The notes: generated by a model not told the origin, from the letters alone. A DNA stretch of 64,000 bases from Kordia sp. (GCF_022447245.1 NZ_JAKVBC010000029.1:1-64000); one strand, 5' to 3'; positions 1-7,403 are shown, counted from the first letter of the stretch. Numbers and translations are program-made.

Positions 1-124
1 TGTTAACAGGTATTTGATTTTCGATTCCTTGATGTCTTCTTTTGGTATTATAATAGTTAAAATATTTCTTGAGTTGTCTGTATAAATCTATGGCAGAGTC
101 TGGCGTATTATTATGTTGACTCAC
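1..124 (-). pseudogene. C-terminal remnant of an IS3-type transposase (rve/DDE)
   Basis: The minus-strand frame reads toward the window start and is open from about 124 down to base 1. It encodes the typical last part of an IS3/IS150-family integrase core: LYRQLKKYFNYYNTKRRHQG followed by IENQIPVN, matching the family pattern in which YYNxxRxHxxL/I lies near the end of OrfB. Upstream of codon QHNNTP the frame runs into a stop inside a REP-containing repeat, so the catalytic D-D part is missing. The 3' end lies outside the window. It is a relic, truncated where the 44-bp repeat begins. The family assignment rests on the short motif only. Confidence 0.7.
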
Positions 125-148
125 TCATGCTTGGCACTAGTTATAAAC
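105..148. repeat. 44-bp exact direct repeat, copy 1
   Basis: The 44 bases here recur exactly at 2740-2783 in the same orientation. The block contains the last readable codons of the transposase remnant (QHNNT on the minus strand) plus the first half of a REP hairpin, so the same junction appears at both ends of the 2.6-kb island. Confidence 0.9.
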
Positions 149-160
149 TAGCGCTAGCGC
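134..160 (-). repeat. REP-like hairpin 1
   Basis: Read on the minus strand it is GCTAGCGCTAGTTTATAACT followed by AGTGC. The core CTAGTT-TAT-AACTAG is a perfect 6-bp stem with a 3-base loop, preceded by the GCTAGCG head shared with the other copies. Related copies lie at 890-915 (minus) and 2096-2121 (plus), with a partial copy at 2769-2783 and a half copy (the head) at 1204-1216. Stem substitutions between copies are compensatory. A degenerate RAYT gene lies in the same island. Confidence 0.75.
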
Positions 161-227
161 TCACTCTGTCGCTGACTTTCTATGGGCAGCTTGGTTTTTT
201 TAGAAAAAAAATATCTAGAAAATTATT

Positions 228-695
228 TTACTTAGAATTTAAAATTTCATCTAAACTTCTAAATGTATTATCATAATTGATTTCATTTTTCAAAACTTCT
301 AAAAGTTCTTCTGAGTCATTCATTTTGACTCCATCTATTTCGATTCCATGATAGGCTCCAAAACATATACTATCTTTCTTATTATTTTTATATTTAATAA
401 AAACTTTAATTTTAGAGTCTACAGGTTTACTGTCTTTGGATTCAGTAAGAACATTTTTTAAGGATAAAAACTTATCTATAAATTCATTATTTGTAATTTT
501 TTTATAATGAATTTCTTCGATTGATCGCTCTTGATCAGCAACAAAACTGCAATCAATTCTTATTGGATACGTTGTTCCTTTCTGAATAAAATAGACATTT
601 ATATAATCTATATTCTTATCTACTTCATTTGATTTTTCACAGCTAAATGAAAAGGTCAGAAGTATTAAAAAATATTTTCCTAAGCTAAATTTCAT
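228..695 (-). CDS. Small secreted lipoprotein of unknown function
   Basis: 155 residues. A signal sequence (MKFSLGKYFLILLTFSFS) is followed by Cys19 and acidic/basic residues (CEKSNEVDKN), a plausible lipoprotein signal. The mature part is Lys/Asp-rich with alternating beta-type stretches and no family I recognise. Its ATG overlaps by one base the stop of an upstream ORF tail (TAATG), an arrangement seen when an immunity gene follows a toxin C-terminus. Function as an immunity lipoprotein is inference from this coupling and from the island context only. Confidence 0.65.
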   Translation of the reverse strand: MKFSLGKYFLILLTFSFSCEKSNEVDKNIDYINVYFIQKGTTYPIRIDCSFVADQERSIEEIHYKKITNNEFIDKFLSLKNVLTESKDSKPVDSKIKVFIKYKNNKKDSICFGAYHGIEIDGVKMNDSEELLEVLKNEINYDNTFRSLDEILNSK

Positions 696-892
696 TATTT
701 TTTCTTTTTTCTAAAGCTTTTATACTTTTTCCCACTTAGATTATATGCAGGATATACTTTCTGTATACGCTTTGTTGGTGATTTTTATTTTTCAGCATCA
801 ACTTCTGTTGAAGTTGGACTACTTGTATTAACTTTTGCTCCGTTATGATTTGTGCTAGTAACCGTAACAGATTCACCATTACAACTAGCGCA
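695..892 (-). pseudogene. Orphan C-terminal ORF tail interrupted by a stop
   Basis: A minus-strand frame enters from the REP element at 890-915 and encodes CNGESVTVTSTNHNGAKVNT and onward to EVDAEK. It hits an in-frame TAA at 785-787, then continues in the same frame (KSPTKRIQKVYPAYNLSGKK and a Lys-rich end) to a stop at 695-697. That last stop overlaps the ATG of the next lipoprotein gene (TAATG). There is no start codon of its own that makes sense. It looks like the last 60 or so residues of a larger, lost protein. A polymorphic-toxin tail is possible but unproven. Confidence 0.45.
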
Positions 893-915
893 CTAGCTAT
901 AAACTAGCGCTAGCG
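890..915 (-). repeat. REP-like hairpin 2
   Basis: Minus-strand reading begins CGCTAGCGCTAGTTTATAGC. It has the same GCTAGCG head and hairpin as copy 1. One stem position is changed (AACTAG to AGCTAG) and still pairs as a G-T wobble. It sits between the orphan ORF tail and the small membrane-protein gene. Confidence 0.7.
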
Positions 916-918
916 AGC

Positions 919-1125
919 TTATTTCCATTTTCCAATTAATAGGTAATACAAGCATAAAATTATAGCAAGAACACAAGCCATTATTATATCGAATCTCGTA
1001 AAATCTTTTTGTTTGATAAAGGAAAAAATAAAGCTAATTCCAATTGCAACTATGCAGAAGAGTATTAAATAAAATGATATTCTTAGTTTTTTATTTCCAT
1101 TTTTTGCAAATTTTATTTTGAGCAA
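919..1125 (-). CDS. Small two-helix membrane protein
   Basis: 68 residues with two hydrophobic segments (about residues 17-37 and 47-64) separated by a short charged loop (KQKDFTRFD), a basic N-terminus (MLKIKFAKNGNKKLR) and a short basic tail (GKWK). No homology recognised. It lies among other small ORFs bounded by REP copies and ends right at REP 2. Such small membrane proteins often serve as immunity or accessory proteins in toxin islands, but nothing in the sequence proves that here. Confidence 0.5.
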   Translation of the reverse strand: MLKIKFAKNGNKKLRISFYLILFCIVAIGISFIFSFIKQKDFTRFDIIMACVLAIILCLYYLLIGKWK

Positions 1126-1218
1126 CTTTTATTATTCTGGCAATTCTATCATGTTCATTGCCTGATTCAACAGATTAAATTATTCCTTTAAATAAATTCC
1201 CTTGTTAGCGCTAGCGAA

Positions 1219-1539
1219 TTAATATTTTATTCTCCATTTAGGATTTAGGATTAATTTTTTTTCTCCCAAAGCCTGTTGTTTTATTACTGATTCATCATCT
1301 TTTGAAAGTTTTGTATCAAATATCTTTAATATTCCAGTAAGTGTTATAATCTTGCCTCTTATTTTTTCAGGCCAGCTTTTAATACCATCAATAAAATAGA
1401 ATTTATTATTTTGATTTGAAATTATGACTGCTCCAGCTTTCATATCTTCAGCCTTCCCAGTGATTTCCACAGATTGATTTTTCATTGTTACACAAGATAA
1501 ATAACTCATTAACAGTATTATAATAATTATATTTTTCAT
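1219..1539 (-). CDS. Small lipoprotein, possible OB-fold
   Basis: 106 residues. Signal peptide MKNIIIIILLMSYLS with Cys16 (SCVTMK) suggests a lipoprotein. The mature part begins VEITGKAEDMKAGAVIISNQ, continues with YFIDGIKSWPEKIRGKIITL and then TGIL: an alternating strand pattern with a GKxxxxTG turn reminiscent of small OB-fold proteins. I cannot name a family with certainty. It follows a short ORF tail (stop at 1545) by five bases, the same tail-then-small-gene layout as at 695 and 2019. A REP head (1204-1216) abuts its 3' end. Confidence 0.6.
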   Translation of the reverse strand: MKNIIIIILLMSYLSCVTMKNQSVEITGKAEDMKAGAVIISNQNNKFYFIDGIKSWPEKIRGKIITLTGILKIFDTKLSKDDESVIKQQALGEKKLILNPKWRIKY

Positions 1540-1544
1540 ATTTT

Positions 1545-1646
1545 TTAATTCATTGGTACTATAGTTATTGCTATACTAAAGGTTTGCCTGTTGAAATCCA
1601 AAAAAGGTCTTGAATAATAACTTAAGGTGCTTTCATATACTTCCAT
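1545..1646 (-). pseudogene. Short ORF tail ahead of the 106-residue lipoprotein
   Basis: A 33-codon minus-strand frame (MEVYESTLSYYSRPFLDFNR and then QTFSIAITIVPMN) ends five bases before the lipoprotein start at 1539. The frame also extends a few codons upstream of its ATG, so it may be the end of a lost larger protein or a tiny gene. Not recognised. It is listed because it repeats the tail-plus-small-ORF pattern of this island. Confidence 0.3.
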
Positions 1647-1662
1647 TTCAGATTCTTGATGA

Positions 1663-2019
1663 TTAGCTATAATTTATAACAATTTTTTCACCATTAGCTT
1701 CTATCTTCTCATATTTTAAGTTACCTGCACCTATGTAGTATTTATTACCATCATCTGTATCAATCACAAATATTTTTTGTAAATCCCAATAAAAATAAAA
1801 GTTTTTATTCTGTGCATTGATGTAATTCTTATCTATATCTTTTCCAAATCTAATTTCAAAATTATTTATTGAAATAGGAATCTGAATATAGAAAACAGCA
1901 GAAAAGATTAAAGTTTCTGTAACTTTATCTAAAGAATCTTCTGGATATTTTTTTAATACTAATATTCTATGAGACTCTTTATACTCATATAATTCAAAAA
2001 CATTTTTAAATCTAATCAT
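1663..2019 (-). CDS. Hypothetical 118-residue protein
   Basis: No signal peptide or membrane anchor that convinces. It is rich in aromatic and charged residues (YFYWDLQKIFVIDTDDGNKY) with a beta-type pattern. The start ATG overlaps the stop of an 11-codon open stretch (NRVDPINPFEK, 2016-2051) in the arrangement ATGA, which is translational coupling to a vanished upstream ORF. The DPxNPF ending resembles the junction region of Rhs/YD-type proteins, but it is too short to assign. Together with the neighbours this fits an orphan immunity gene (inference). Confidence 0.5.
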   Translation of the reverse strand: MIRFKNVFELYEYKESHRILVLKKYPEDSLDKVTETLIFSAVFYIQIPISINNFEIRFGKDIDKNYINAQNKNFYFYWDLQKIFVIDTDDGNKYYIGAGNLKYEKIEANGEKIVINYS

Positions 2020-2095
2020 TTTTCAAATGGATTAATTGGGTCTACACGATTCTATTTTGTGCCACTTATTTTATAGAAAAAGGTATTTTCAGCAT

Positions 2096-2121
2096 GCTAG
2101 CGCGAGTTTATAACTCGTGAC
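2096..2121 (+). repeat. REP-like hairpin 3, next to the RAYT gene end
   Basis: GCTAGCGCGAGTTTATAACT followed by CGTGAC. The core CGAGTT-TAT-AACTCG is a perfect 6-bp stem. Compared with copy 1 the second stem pair is G-C instead of T-A, a compensatory double change that supports selection for the hairpin. It lies 10 bp from the 3' end of the RAYT pseudogene, on the opposite strand from copies 1 and 2, as expected for REPs flanking their RAYT. Confidence 0.75.
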
Positions 2122-2131
2122 GATACACAAG

Positions 2132-2685
2132 CTAAAAATATTTAATATCATCAATTTCTAAAATAGTCTGATCTTCTTGATAATTTTTAGCACTTGAGTA
2201 TTTCCAATCAATTGGATTGGTTACAAAACCACTTGCTAAGGGATTGTTATGAATATAATCATTTTTTTGCTTAATCACTTTTTCACTCCATAATTCTATC
2301 GGCTTGTTATGATGTTGCCAAAACTGATATTTACTTGTGGTTGTATTCTTTTTACCTGCACTCTCAAACATCTATAATACGCATTCTTTTCTGCTTTCTT
2401 GTGGATTACTTTGTAAGTTTCCAATAGTTTCTTTGATGTATGACGTTTAAAATCCCGTAGTAATTCCGATGGTTGATCTGTACTGGATCGAAAGATTAAA
2501 TGGACGTGGCTTGGCATGAAACAATAACAATATAACTCCAAGCCTTTATTTGCCCTGCAATAATTTACACTATCAGCTAACACTTCAAAATACACTTGTC
2601 GTGTAAATACGTCTATCCAGTTTATGGTCGCAAAACTTACAAAATATTATCCACTCTTGTTATGAAATTTGTACCTCCTACTCAT
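2132..2685 (-). pseudogene. REP-associated tyrosine transposase (RAYT, Y1_Tnp), broken
   Basis: The minus-strand gene starts at ATG 2685 (MSRRYKFHNKSG), meets a TAA at codon 13, and continues in the same frame: YFVSFATINWIDVFTR, then NYCRANKGLELYCYCFMPSH with VHLIFRSS. The HVH is the HUH metal-binding motif of Y1 transposases. Near 2370 the frame shifts to one encoding FESAGKKN, KYQFWQHHNKPIELW, YIHNNPLASGFV and DWKYSSAKNY, the conserved C-terminal half that carries the catalytic tyrosine (YIHxNP region). Two lesions make it non-functional. REP hairpins lie just downstream (2096) and upstream (2769), the normal RAYT arrangement. Confidence 0.85.
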
Positions 2686-2698
2686 ATCTCCAAAATAC

Positions 2699-2732
2699 AA
2701 AAAGCTACACTAAAAAATTAGCATAGCTTTTT
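2699..2732. terminator. Putative intrinsic terminator between the RAYT and the repeat
   Basis: Inverted repeat AAAAAGCTA (2699-2707) and TAGCTTTTT (2724-2732) with a 16-base loop. A T-rich run follows on the plus strand. It could work in either direction. Confidence 0.5.
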
Positions 2733-2739
2733 GTTTTGA

Positions 2740-2783
2740 GTATTATTATGTTGACTCACTCATGCTTGGCACTAGTTATAAAC
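2740..2783. repeat. 44-bp exact direct repeat, copy 2 (contains a partial REP)
   Basis: Identical over 44 bases to 105-148. After base 2783 the REP similarity breaks down, so this copy carries only the first arm and loop of the hairpin (2769-2783). It lies 55 bp upstream of the RAYT start. Confidence 0.9.
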
Positions 2784-2907
2784 AACTGCTAACCCTTAAT
2801 TTAGCATTAGTTATTTACATAGAGATTGTTTAAATAAATTAATAATGTTGTAAGTGATTGAATTTCTTTTCTTTTTACTTGTTTTTATCATGGAAATCGA
2901 GGGGAAC

Positions 2908-3048
2908 GATGAACTCAAAAACATCTGTCAAATAGAACACTCAAGACATAGAAGCTTTGGCAATTTTTTAACCATTTTGATCACTGGTTTAATAGTAAAC
3001 AGCTTCTTCCCTAAAAACCTTCTATCCGATATCAAAAAAAAGATTTAG
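2908..3048 (+). pseudogene. C-terminal remnant of an IS982-type transposase
   Basis: The plus-strand frame encodes DELKNICQIEHSRHRSFGNF and LTILITGLIVNSFFPKN. The LKNI-QIEHxRHRS-NF-----GLIAYxFFPKKPS pattern is the conserved end of IS982-family DDE transposases as I know them. Nothing upstream in any frame continues the protein; residues before Asp are an unrelated hydrophobic stretch. The catalytic domain is gone. It ends 13 bases before the end of the convergent patatin gene. Confidence 0.6.
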
Positions 3049-3060
3049 CAAAAAATCATT

Positions 3061-5388
3061 TTAATCTGATAGCATAAGAAATAAGCCAACACCAAGGAAG
3101 GCACGCACTTTATTGGTATCATTTACCAATGATATATCTAAATTTGCAGGCCCTAATATAGAATCATAAGAAAAAGTTGTTCCAACAGAAAGTAAACTGC
3201 TTGGCTCAAAAGATTCTGTCCAATTTCCAGTTGGCAACACTGCTTTTTTTATATATTCATTAAAGTTTCCAAAACCTATGGTAGCATAATTTAGGTGCGG
3301 AGAAATATATACGTTATGAAATGGATTAGTTTGTAATTTTAGATGAAATTTAATGGCTTGCGTTACAGGAACATCGTTTTCATTCAATCCTGGAAACCTT
3401 AGACTGTTCTCTCGTGTACCATTTAAGTACCCTCCAAGGTAATAATGTGCTCCTAGGCCATACGTATCAAAGGGAACTTGGTTACTTTTCAATTGGTCTT
3501 GAAAAATAAAATGTACACTAGATCCTAATATGAGAGTTAAGTTTTTATGAAATCGCATTCGCTTTTGATAGGAAAGAAGTAGCTTCGTAAAATCACTAGT
3601 TTTTCTATCTTCTAAACTAATTCCTCCACCAGAAGATTGGTAATTCAATTTATGATCTATGGATCGTAAGACTTTACTTTTAAATAAAGATCCCTCTTTT
3701 GCAAAAAATAATTTACTCAAGTTATTGTTTACAAAATGAATGTCTACTGATAAGTTTTGAAAACGGTACTTTTCAAAACTAAATACATTGTCATTTATTT
3801 CAGTATTTACTCTTGGTTTCAGTAAAAAGTTTTCATAATTCATCCCTATTCCAACATAGCTTTTAAGAGACACAACATTTTTATTGATTTCATTTTTAAA
3901 CTGTATAAAGTCAAAATTCAAATCTTCTGTATAGTCTCCTAGTCTGTAAATTTTTTGATTCAAAAATTCACCAAATATTTCATTGCGCCACCACCAAGAT
4001 TTATTTTTCCCAAACTGCTTTTGATATTGAATTCTAAATCTGGGTTGTTTTCCAAAATCAATTGTAGTCACCAGTCTGGATGATGTTCCTAAAAAGTTTC
4101 TTCCTGTATAATTTAAAATTAGTCCTACACCTCTGTAATCGTCGTAATGCAAAGAGGTCCTTAATCGGTGATTAGAATTTTCTTTAGCAATAAATTCAAG
4201 GTTCATAAAATTATCTTTTGTGACAGGTTTTGCATCAATCTGACTAAATAGTGTGGTTCCCATTGATCTGTCAATTCCCTTGACAATTTCGTCAACAGTA
4301 TACGCTTGTTTTGCTTTGATGTTAGAACGAGATTTAATCAAATCCAAATTGGAATTACTCACACCTTTAAAATAGATACTGTCAAAAATAATTTTTTGAT
4401 TTTTATAGGGTATCAATGGTTTTTTTTGAGGATATTTTTTTATAATTTCGGAAAGCTTTACCAACTCATTCAGTTGAAGTTTTGTCGCTATAAGCCCTTC
4501 TTTATAGATTGCTTCGTGGTCTTGAAAATCTCCTGTCGAATAGGTAAGATGTGGATAATGATCAACTAAAATATCACACATTGCTCTGCTTTCAGGATTT
4601 TTCATATTGCTCACCAACATCGCGGCTTGAAATAAAATAGGTGTAATTCCTTCAAGTTCTTCTTTGCTTTGCATACCTCCACTTACATCACTACCGATGA
4701 TGATGTCTGCACCCCATTTTTTTGCAATATCTACAGGAAAGTTATTTAATATGCCTCCGTCAACAAGCAACACATCTCCATAAGGAACAGGTTGAAAAAT
4801 ACTAGGAATAGACATACTAGCGCGCATGGCTAATGCCAAACTTCCACTTTTTAATACCACTTCCTTTCCATTAACAATATCTGTAGCAACGGCTCTGTAG
4901 GGAATAGGTAACTCATCAAAATTAGAGACATTATATACAGGATTCGTGTAGGTCATAAAAAACTCCCTTAGATACTGGTCATTGAGTATGGCTACTTTGC
5001 TCTTTATTTTTTTGTCTTTTATGTCAAAGTCAAGAAGGTACTTTCCGAACTCACTTTTTTCTTCAACGGTTACATCACTTAAAGAAGTTTTTCCACCCAA
5101 CAATTGATCCCATTTTGCATTTTGCGTAATTTTTTTAATACTATCTCCTGAGTATCCCATGGTATAAAAACCGCCTACTAAACTTCCCATACTGGTTCCA
5201 ACAATTAAATCTGGCACAATGTTTAAGGAGTCCAACGCTTGTAATAAAGGAATATGAGCAATTCCTTTAGCTCCCCCACCACTTAAAACAACAGCTATTT
5301 TCGGTTTATTTTTATGTTGCGCTTGCACTATCCCGAGACTTAATAAAGATGCAAAAAATACAGATGTGAGGATTTTGATAACTTTCAT
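3061..5388 (-). CDS. Patatin-like phospholipase with outer-membrane barrel (PlpD-type, type Vd-like)
   Basis: 775 residues. Signal peptide (about 1-23, ending VQAQ); patatin domain about 30-320 with oxyanion motif GGGAKG (37-42), nucleophile motif GTSMG (Ser66) and DGG (Asp210), so the Ser-Asp dyad is intact. A POTRA-like segment follows around 335-390, then a C-terminal beta-barrel of the BamA/surface-antigen family (LRTSLHYDDYRGVGLILNYT, GLGAHYYLGGY) ending in FLGVGLFLMLSD. Expected role: an outer-membrane-anchored lipase whose patatin domain is exported or displayed, as for Pseudomonas PlpD. In Bacteroidetes the exact location of the patatin domain is less certain. It stands alone, with no operon partner. 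Confidence 0.85.
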   Translation of the reverse strand: MKVIKILTSVFFASLLSLGIVQAQHKNKPKIAVVLSGGGAKGIAHIPLLQALDSLNIVPDLIVGTSMGSLVGGFYTMGYSGDSIKKITQNAKWDQLLGGKTSLSDVTVEEKSEFGKYLLDFDIKDKKIKSKVAILNDQYLREFFMTYTNPVYNVSNFDELPIPYRAVATDIVNGKEVVLKSGSLALAMRASMSIPSIFQPVPYGDVLLVDGGILNNFPVDIAKKWGADIIIGSDVSGGMQSKEELEGITPILFQAAMLVSNMKNPESRAMCDILVDHYPHLTYSTGDFQDHEAIYKEGLIATKLQLNELVKLSEIIKKYPQKKPLIPYKNQKIIFDSIYFKGVSNSNLDLIKSRSNIKAKQAYTVDEIVKGIDRSMGTTLFSQIDAKPVTKDNFMNLEFIAKENSNHRLRTSLHYDDYRGVGLILNYTGRNFLGTSSRLVTTIDFGKQPRFRIQYQKQFGKNKSWWWRNEIFGEFLNQKIYRLGDYTEDLNFDFIQFKNEINKNVVSLKSYVGIGMNYENFLLKPRVNTEINDNVFSFEKYRFQNLSVDIHFVNNNLSKLFFAKEGSLFKSKVLRSIDHKLNYQSSGGGISLEDRKTSDFTKLLLSYQKRMRFHKNLTLILGSSVHFIFQDQLKSNQVPFDTYGLGAHYYLGGYLNGTRENSLRFPGLNENDVPVTQAIKFHLKLQTNPFHNVYISPHLNYATIGFGNFNEYIKKAVLPTGNWTESFEPSSLLSVGTTFSYDSILGPANLDISLVNDTNKVRAFLGVGLFLMLSD

Positions 5389-5627
5389 ACTAAAGAGATT
5401 ATTTAGCCACTTAAAGGTAATAAACTACAACATAACAATGGTGTATTATTGAAAGATTCTTTGTCTATTTGATATTGTTACCATATCATCACTTTTTATC
5501 TTAGACTTTCTTTTACAAATGGCATTCATTATTTTGAGTTACTAATAGTTAAATACAGGTGCTATACCATGTATTATCAGTTTATTTTTAATTTTTATCA
5601 CATACATAATTTTTCATTTGTATGTGT

Positions 5628-5655
5628 GCTCCCCCTCTTAGTCGATTATCGAACC
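5628..5655 (-). repeat. tRNA-Asn 3'-end-like segment A (possible att remnant)
   Basis: The plus strand reads GCTCCCCCTCTT then, after a short insert, ATCGAACC. The first 12 bases (13 with the preceding T) are identical to 7442-7453, the acceptor end of the intact tRNA-Asn gene, and CGAACC matches its T-loop. A tRNA 3'-end copy about 1.8 kb from the tRNA is what site-specific integration, or loss of a tandem tRNA, can leave behind. Confidence 0.5.
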
Positions 5656-5694
5656 GCATTGATTTGAATTTTAGTGAGTTAGCTATTTTTTAGA

Positions 5695-5714
5695 CCCCTC
5701 TTAGACATCGAACC
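5695..5714 (-). repeat. tRNA-3'-like segment B
   Basis: CCCCTCTTAG and ATCGAACC again, with a shorter spacer than in segment A. It shares CCCCTCTTAG with A and CGAACC with the tRNA. This suggests a second, more decayed copy. Confidence 0.35.
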
Positions 5715-5737
5715 AGTAGTGTTTTTCATTAATTTAG

Positions 5738-7183
5738 TTCGAATTTTCGAATCGAGGAAGATTCGACTTTCATATTGAGAGATTTTTGTTTTTCTTCTTT
5801 TTTTGTTTTTTTGATGATGCAACAGGTTTACAAAAAGTATCATTCGGATGTCAAAACATCTTATGCTCTTGGCATTCACGAACAAGTCCTTCCATATTCA
5901 TTCACCAAAGATATTGTTCGAAGTACATCCTTCTATTGGAGAAAGGAAGACCCACAAAAATATATTGGTGGCGAGTTTGCTGATAAGATTCAAAGTTCAC
6001 TTGATGATACTAAACTATTTCTTAATTCCTTTGAGAATATTTCTGATGACTTTCCTGTAAGTAAGCATGTCTTGCTTCGATTTCTTGATATTTCTAAACA
6101 CAGATACATGATTTGGCTCAATGAACGTGCCTCCTATTGTAACAACTCGATCATCGGACAGTGTTTTAAGCGAAGACCTAATCAAATTTCTCCTTTGGAG
6201 ATCAATGTCTTAAAACGTTACATGAATAATCCTAAGTACAAGATTTGGTGTATTCGATCAGTATGGGGTAAAGCCGTTCGTGATAGTGCTGTATCTATGG
6301 CGGTATCTACATGGTACAAGTACGTTCGTAAACTTGGATTTTCAAAGGCGAGAAAGCCACAAAAGATCAAACGTAAACGAGGATCGTATGATGCTTCTCG
6401 TCCTAATGAAACGTGGCATATGGATATTTCACAATACAAAACCTTTGATGATATTACCTATTACATCTATACCGTAGTTGATAACTTCTCTCGAAAGATC
6501 ATTTCTTATGATATTTCTACGCAAAAATCTGCAAAGATCAGAACCGATACGGTTAAAAAAGCCATCAAAAAAGAGTTTGGTGTTGATCTGAAAGATTATT
6601 CCCTTGATCTTATCGTTGATGGTGGAACTGAGAATAATAACAAAACCATTCATCAGTTTATCCAAGAGTGTCAACTTAACATCAATAAAAAGATTGCGCT
6701 GAAAGACGTAACTTTCTCTAATTCCATCGTTGAAGGACCGTACAAGATTATGAAATCATATTATTTCAGAATCAAAAAGATACTTTCTACCACCATACAG
6801 CAAGAACTCGATTTCTTTGTTGAGAATTACAATGACGAAAAGCCCTGTAACAAGCATAAAATTTATACCCCAAACGAGGTGCATAAGAATCCTAAACTTG
6901 CTGAAGCAAAACTCGTCCTGAGTAAATCCAATAAAGAACGACTTGAATACAACAAGAACTATTGTTGTAAAATCGCTGTGTAATTGCATAAGTATATCAG
7001 CTTTATTTTACCTTTTTTATCTCTCAATACATCAAAGAACATTATTTTTTTACTCTTTCTTCAAGAGTTATTTTTTCATTCGTGATTTGTATCACATATT
7101 AATTTCAAAAATAGATTTTTTTGTCAATTCTATGACTCAAAAAATCAATATCAATACTAAAACAGTAGTTTCGAAAATTCGAA
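5738..7183 (+). mobile_element. Insertion element with a DDE (rve) transposase
   Basis: A single transposase gene is bracketed by a 14-bp motif, TTCGAATTTTCGAA at 5738-5751, whose reverse complement lies at 7170-7183. Flanks outside are TTTAG on the left and, on the opposite strand, GTAGG on the right. The motif is nearly palindromic itself, so the exact ends are uncertain and no target duplication was identified. The element sits between the tRNA-like segments and tRNA-Asn. Confidence 0.45.
5814..6983 (+). CDS. DDE transposase (integrase core, rve)
   Basis: 389 residues from ATG 5814 (MMQQVYKKYHSDVKTSY). The frame opens 13 codons earlier at a TTG, but that stretch is a poly-T-derived Phe run and is unlikely to be coding. 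An N-terminal DNA-binding part is followed by an rve catalytic core: WHMDIS (first Asp), VDGGTENNN (second Asp) and SNSIVEGPYKIMKSYY (Glu), then YNDEKPCNKHKIYTPNEV at the end. This is the usual IS3/IS481-like layout in one unbroken ORF. The gene looks intact and might be active. The exact IS family cannot be fixed by eye. Confidence 0.85.
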   Translation: MMQQVYKKYHSDVKTSYALGIHEQVLPYSFTKDIVRSTSFYWRKEDPQKYIGGEFADKIQSSLDDTKLFLNSFENISDDFPVSKHVLLRFLDISKHRYMIWLNERASYCNNSIIGQCFKRRPNQISPLEINVLKRYMNNPKYKIWCIRSVWGKAVRDSAVSMAVSTWYKYVRKLGFSKARKPQKIKRKRGSYDASRPNETWHMDISQYKTFDDITYYIYTVVDNFSRKIISYDISTQKSAKIRTDTVKKAIKKEFGVDLKDYSLDLIVDGGTENNNKTIHQFIQECQLNINKKIALKDVTFSNSIVEGPYKIMKSYYFRIKKILSTTIQQELDFFVENYNDEKPCNKHKIYTPNEVHKNPKLAEAKLVLSKSNKERLEYNKNYCCKIAV

Positions 7184-7403
7184 CCTACTGACCTAGAACT
7201 ACTTATGTTATTTATATCTAACTTACCTGATTTATTTTCAAATCGTTAGATAATATGTGTATGAACTCTATTATATGGCTTCTCAATAGAGGGAGCCGGG
7301 AACCTTTTTTGAATTATTATTCAGTAGTATCCAAAAAATAGGTAATGCAGTAAAATTGTCTAAAAAACTTGGAAAGTTGGCGGTTTACGAGAAGTATACG
7401 TAT
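6984..7403. other. Intergenic region downstream of the transposase
   Basis: AT-rich. It contains the right inverted motif of the element (7170-7183). No convincing gene is seen between it and the tRNA terminator; a short open stretch near 7335-7430 (IGNAVKLSKKLGKLAVYEKY) has no start or homology I trust. Confidence 0.5.

Larger units (their letters stand above)
5389..5774. other. Intergenic region with tRNA-3'-like fragments
   Basis: No gene found. The left part (5389-5625) is AT-rich and should hold the promoter of the minus-strand patatin gene. The right part holds two segments resembling the 3' end of tRNA-Asn (5628-5655 and 5695-5714) and then the left end of the insertion element. Confidence 0.6.

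Noticed and set aside
2854-2907. Hydrophobic stretch before the IS982-type remnant as a small membrane gene
   Set aside because: It is in the same frame as the transposase tail and shows no family pattern; a chance extension is more likely.
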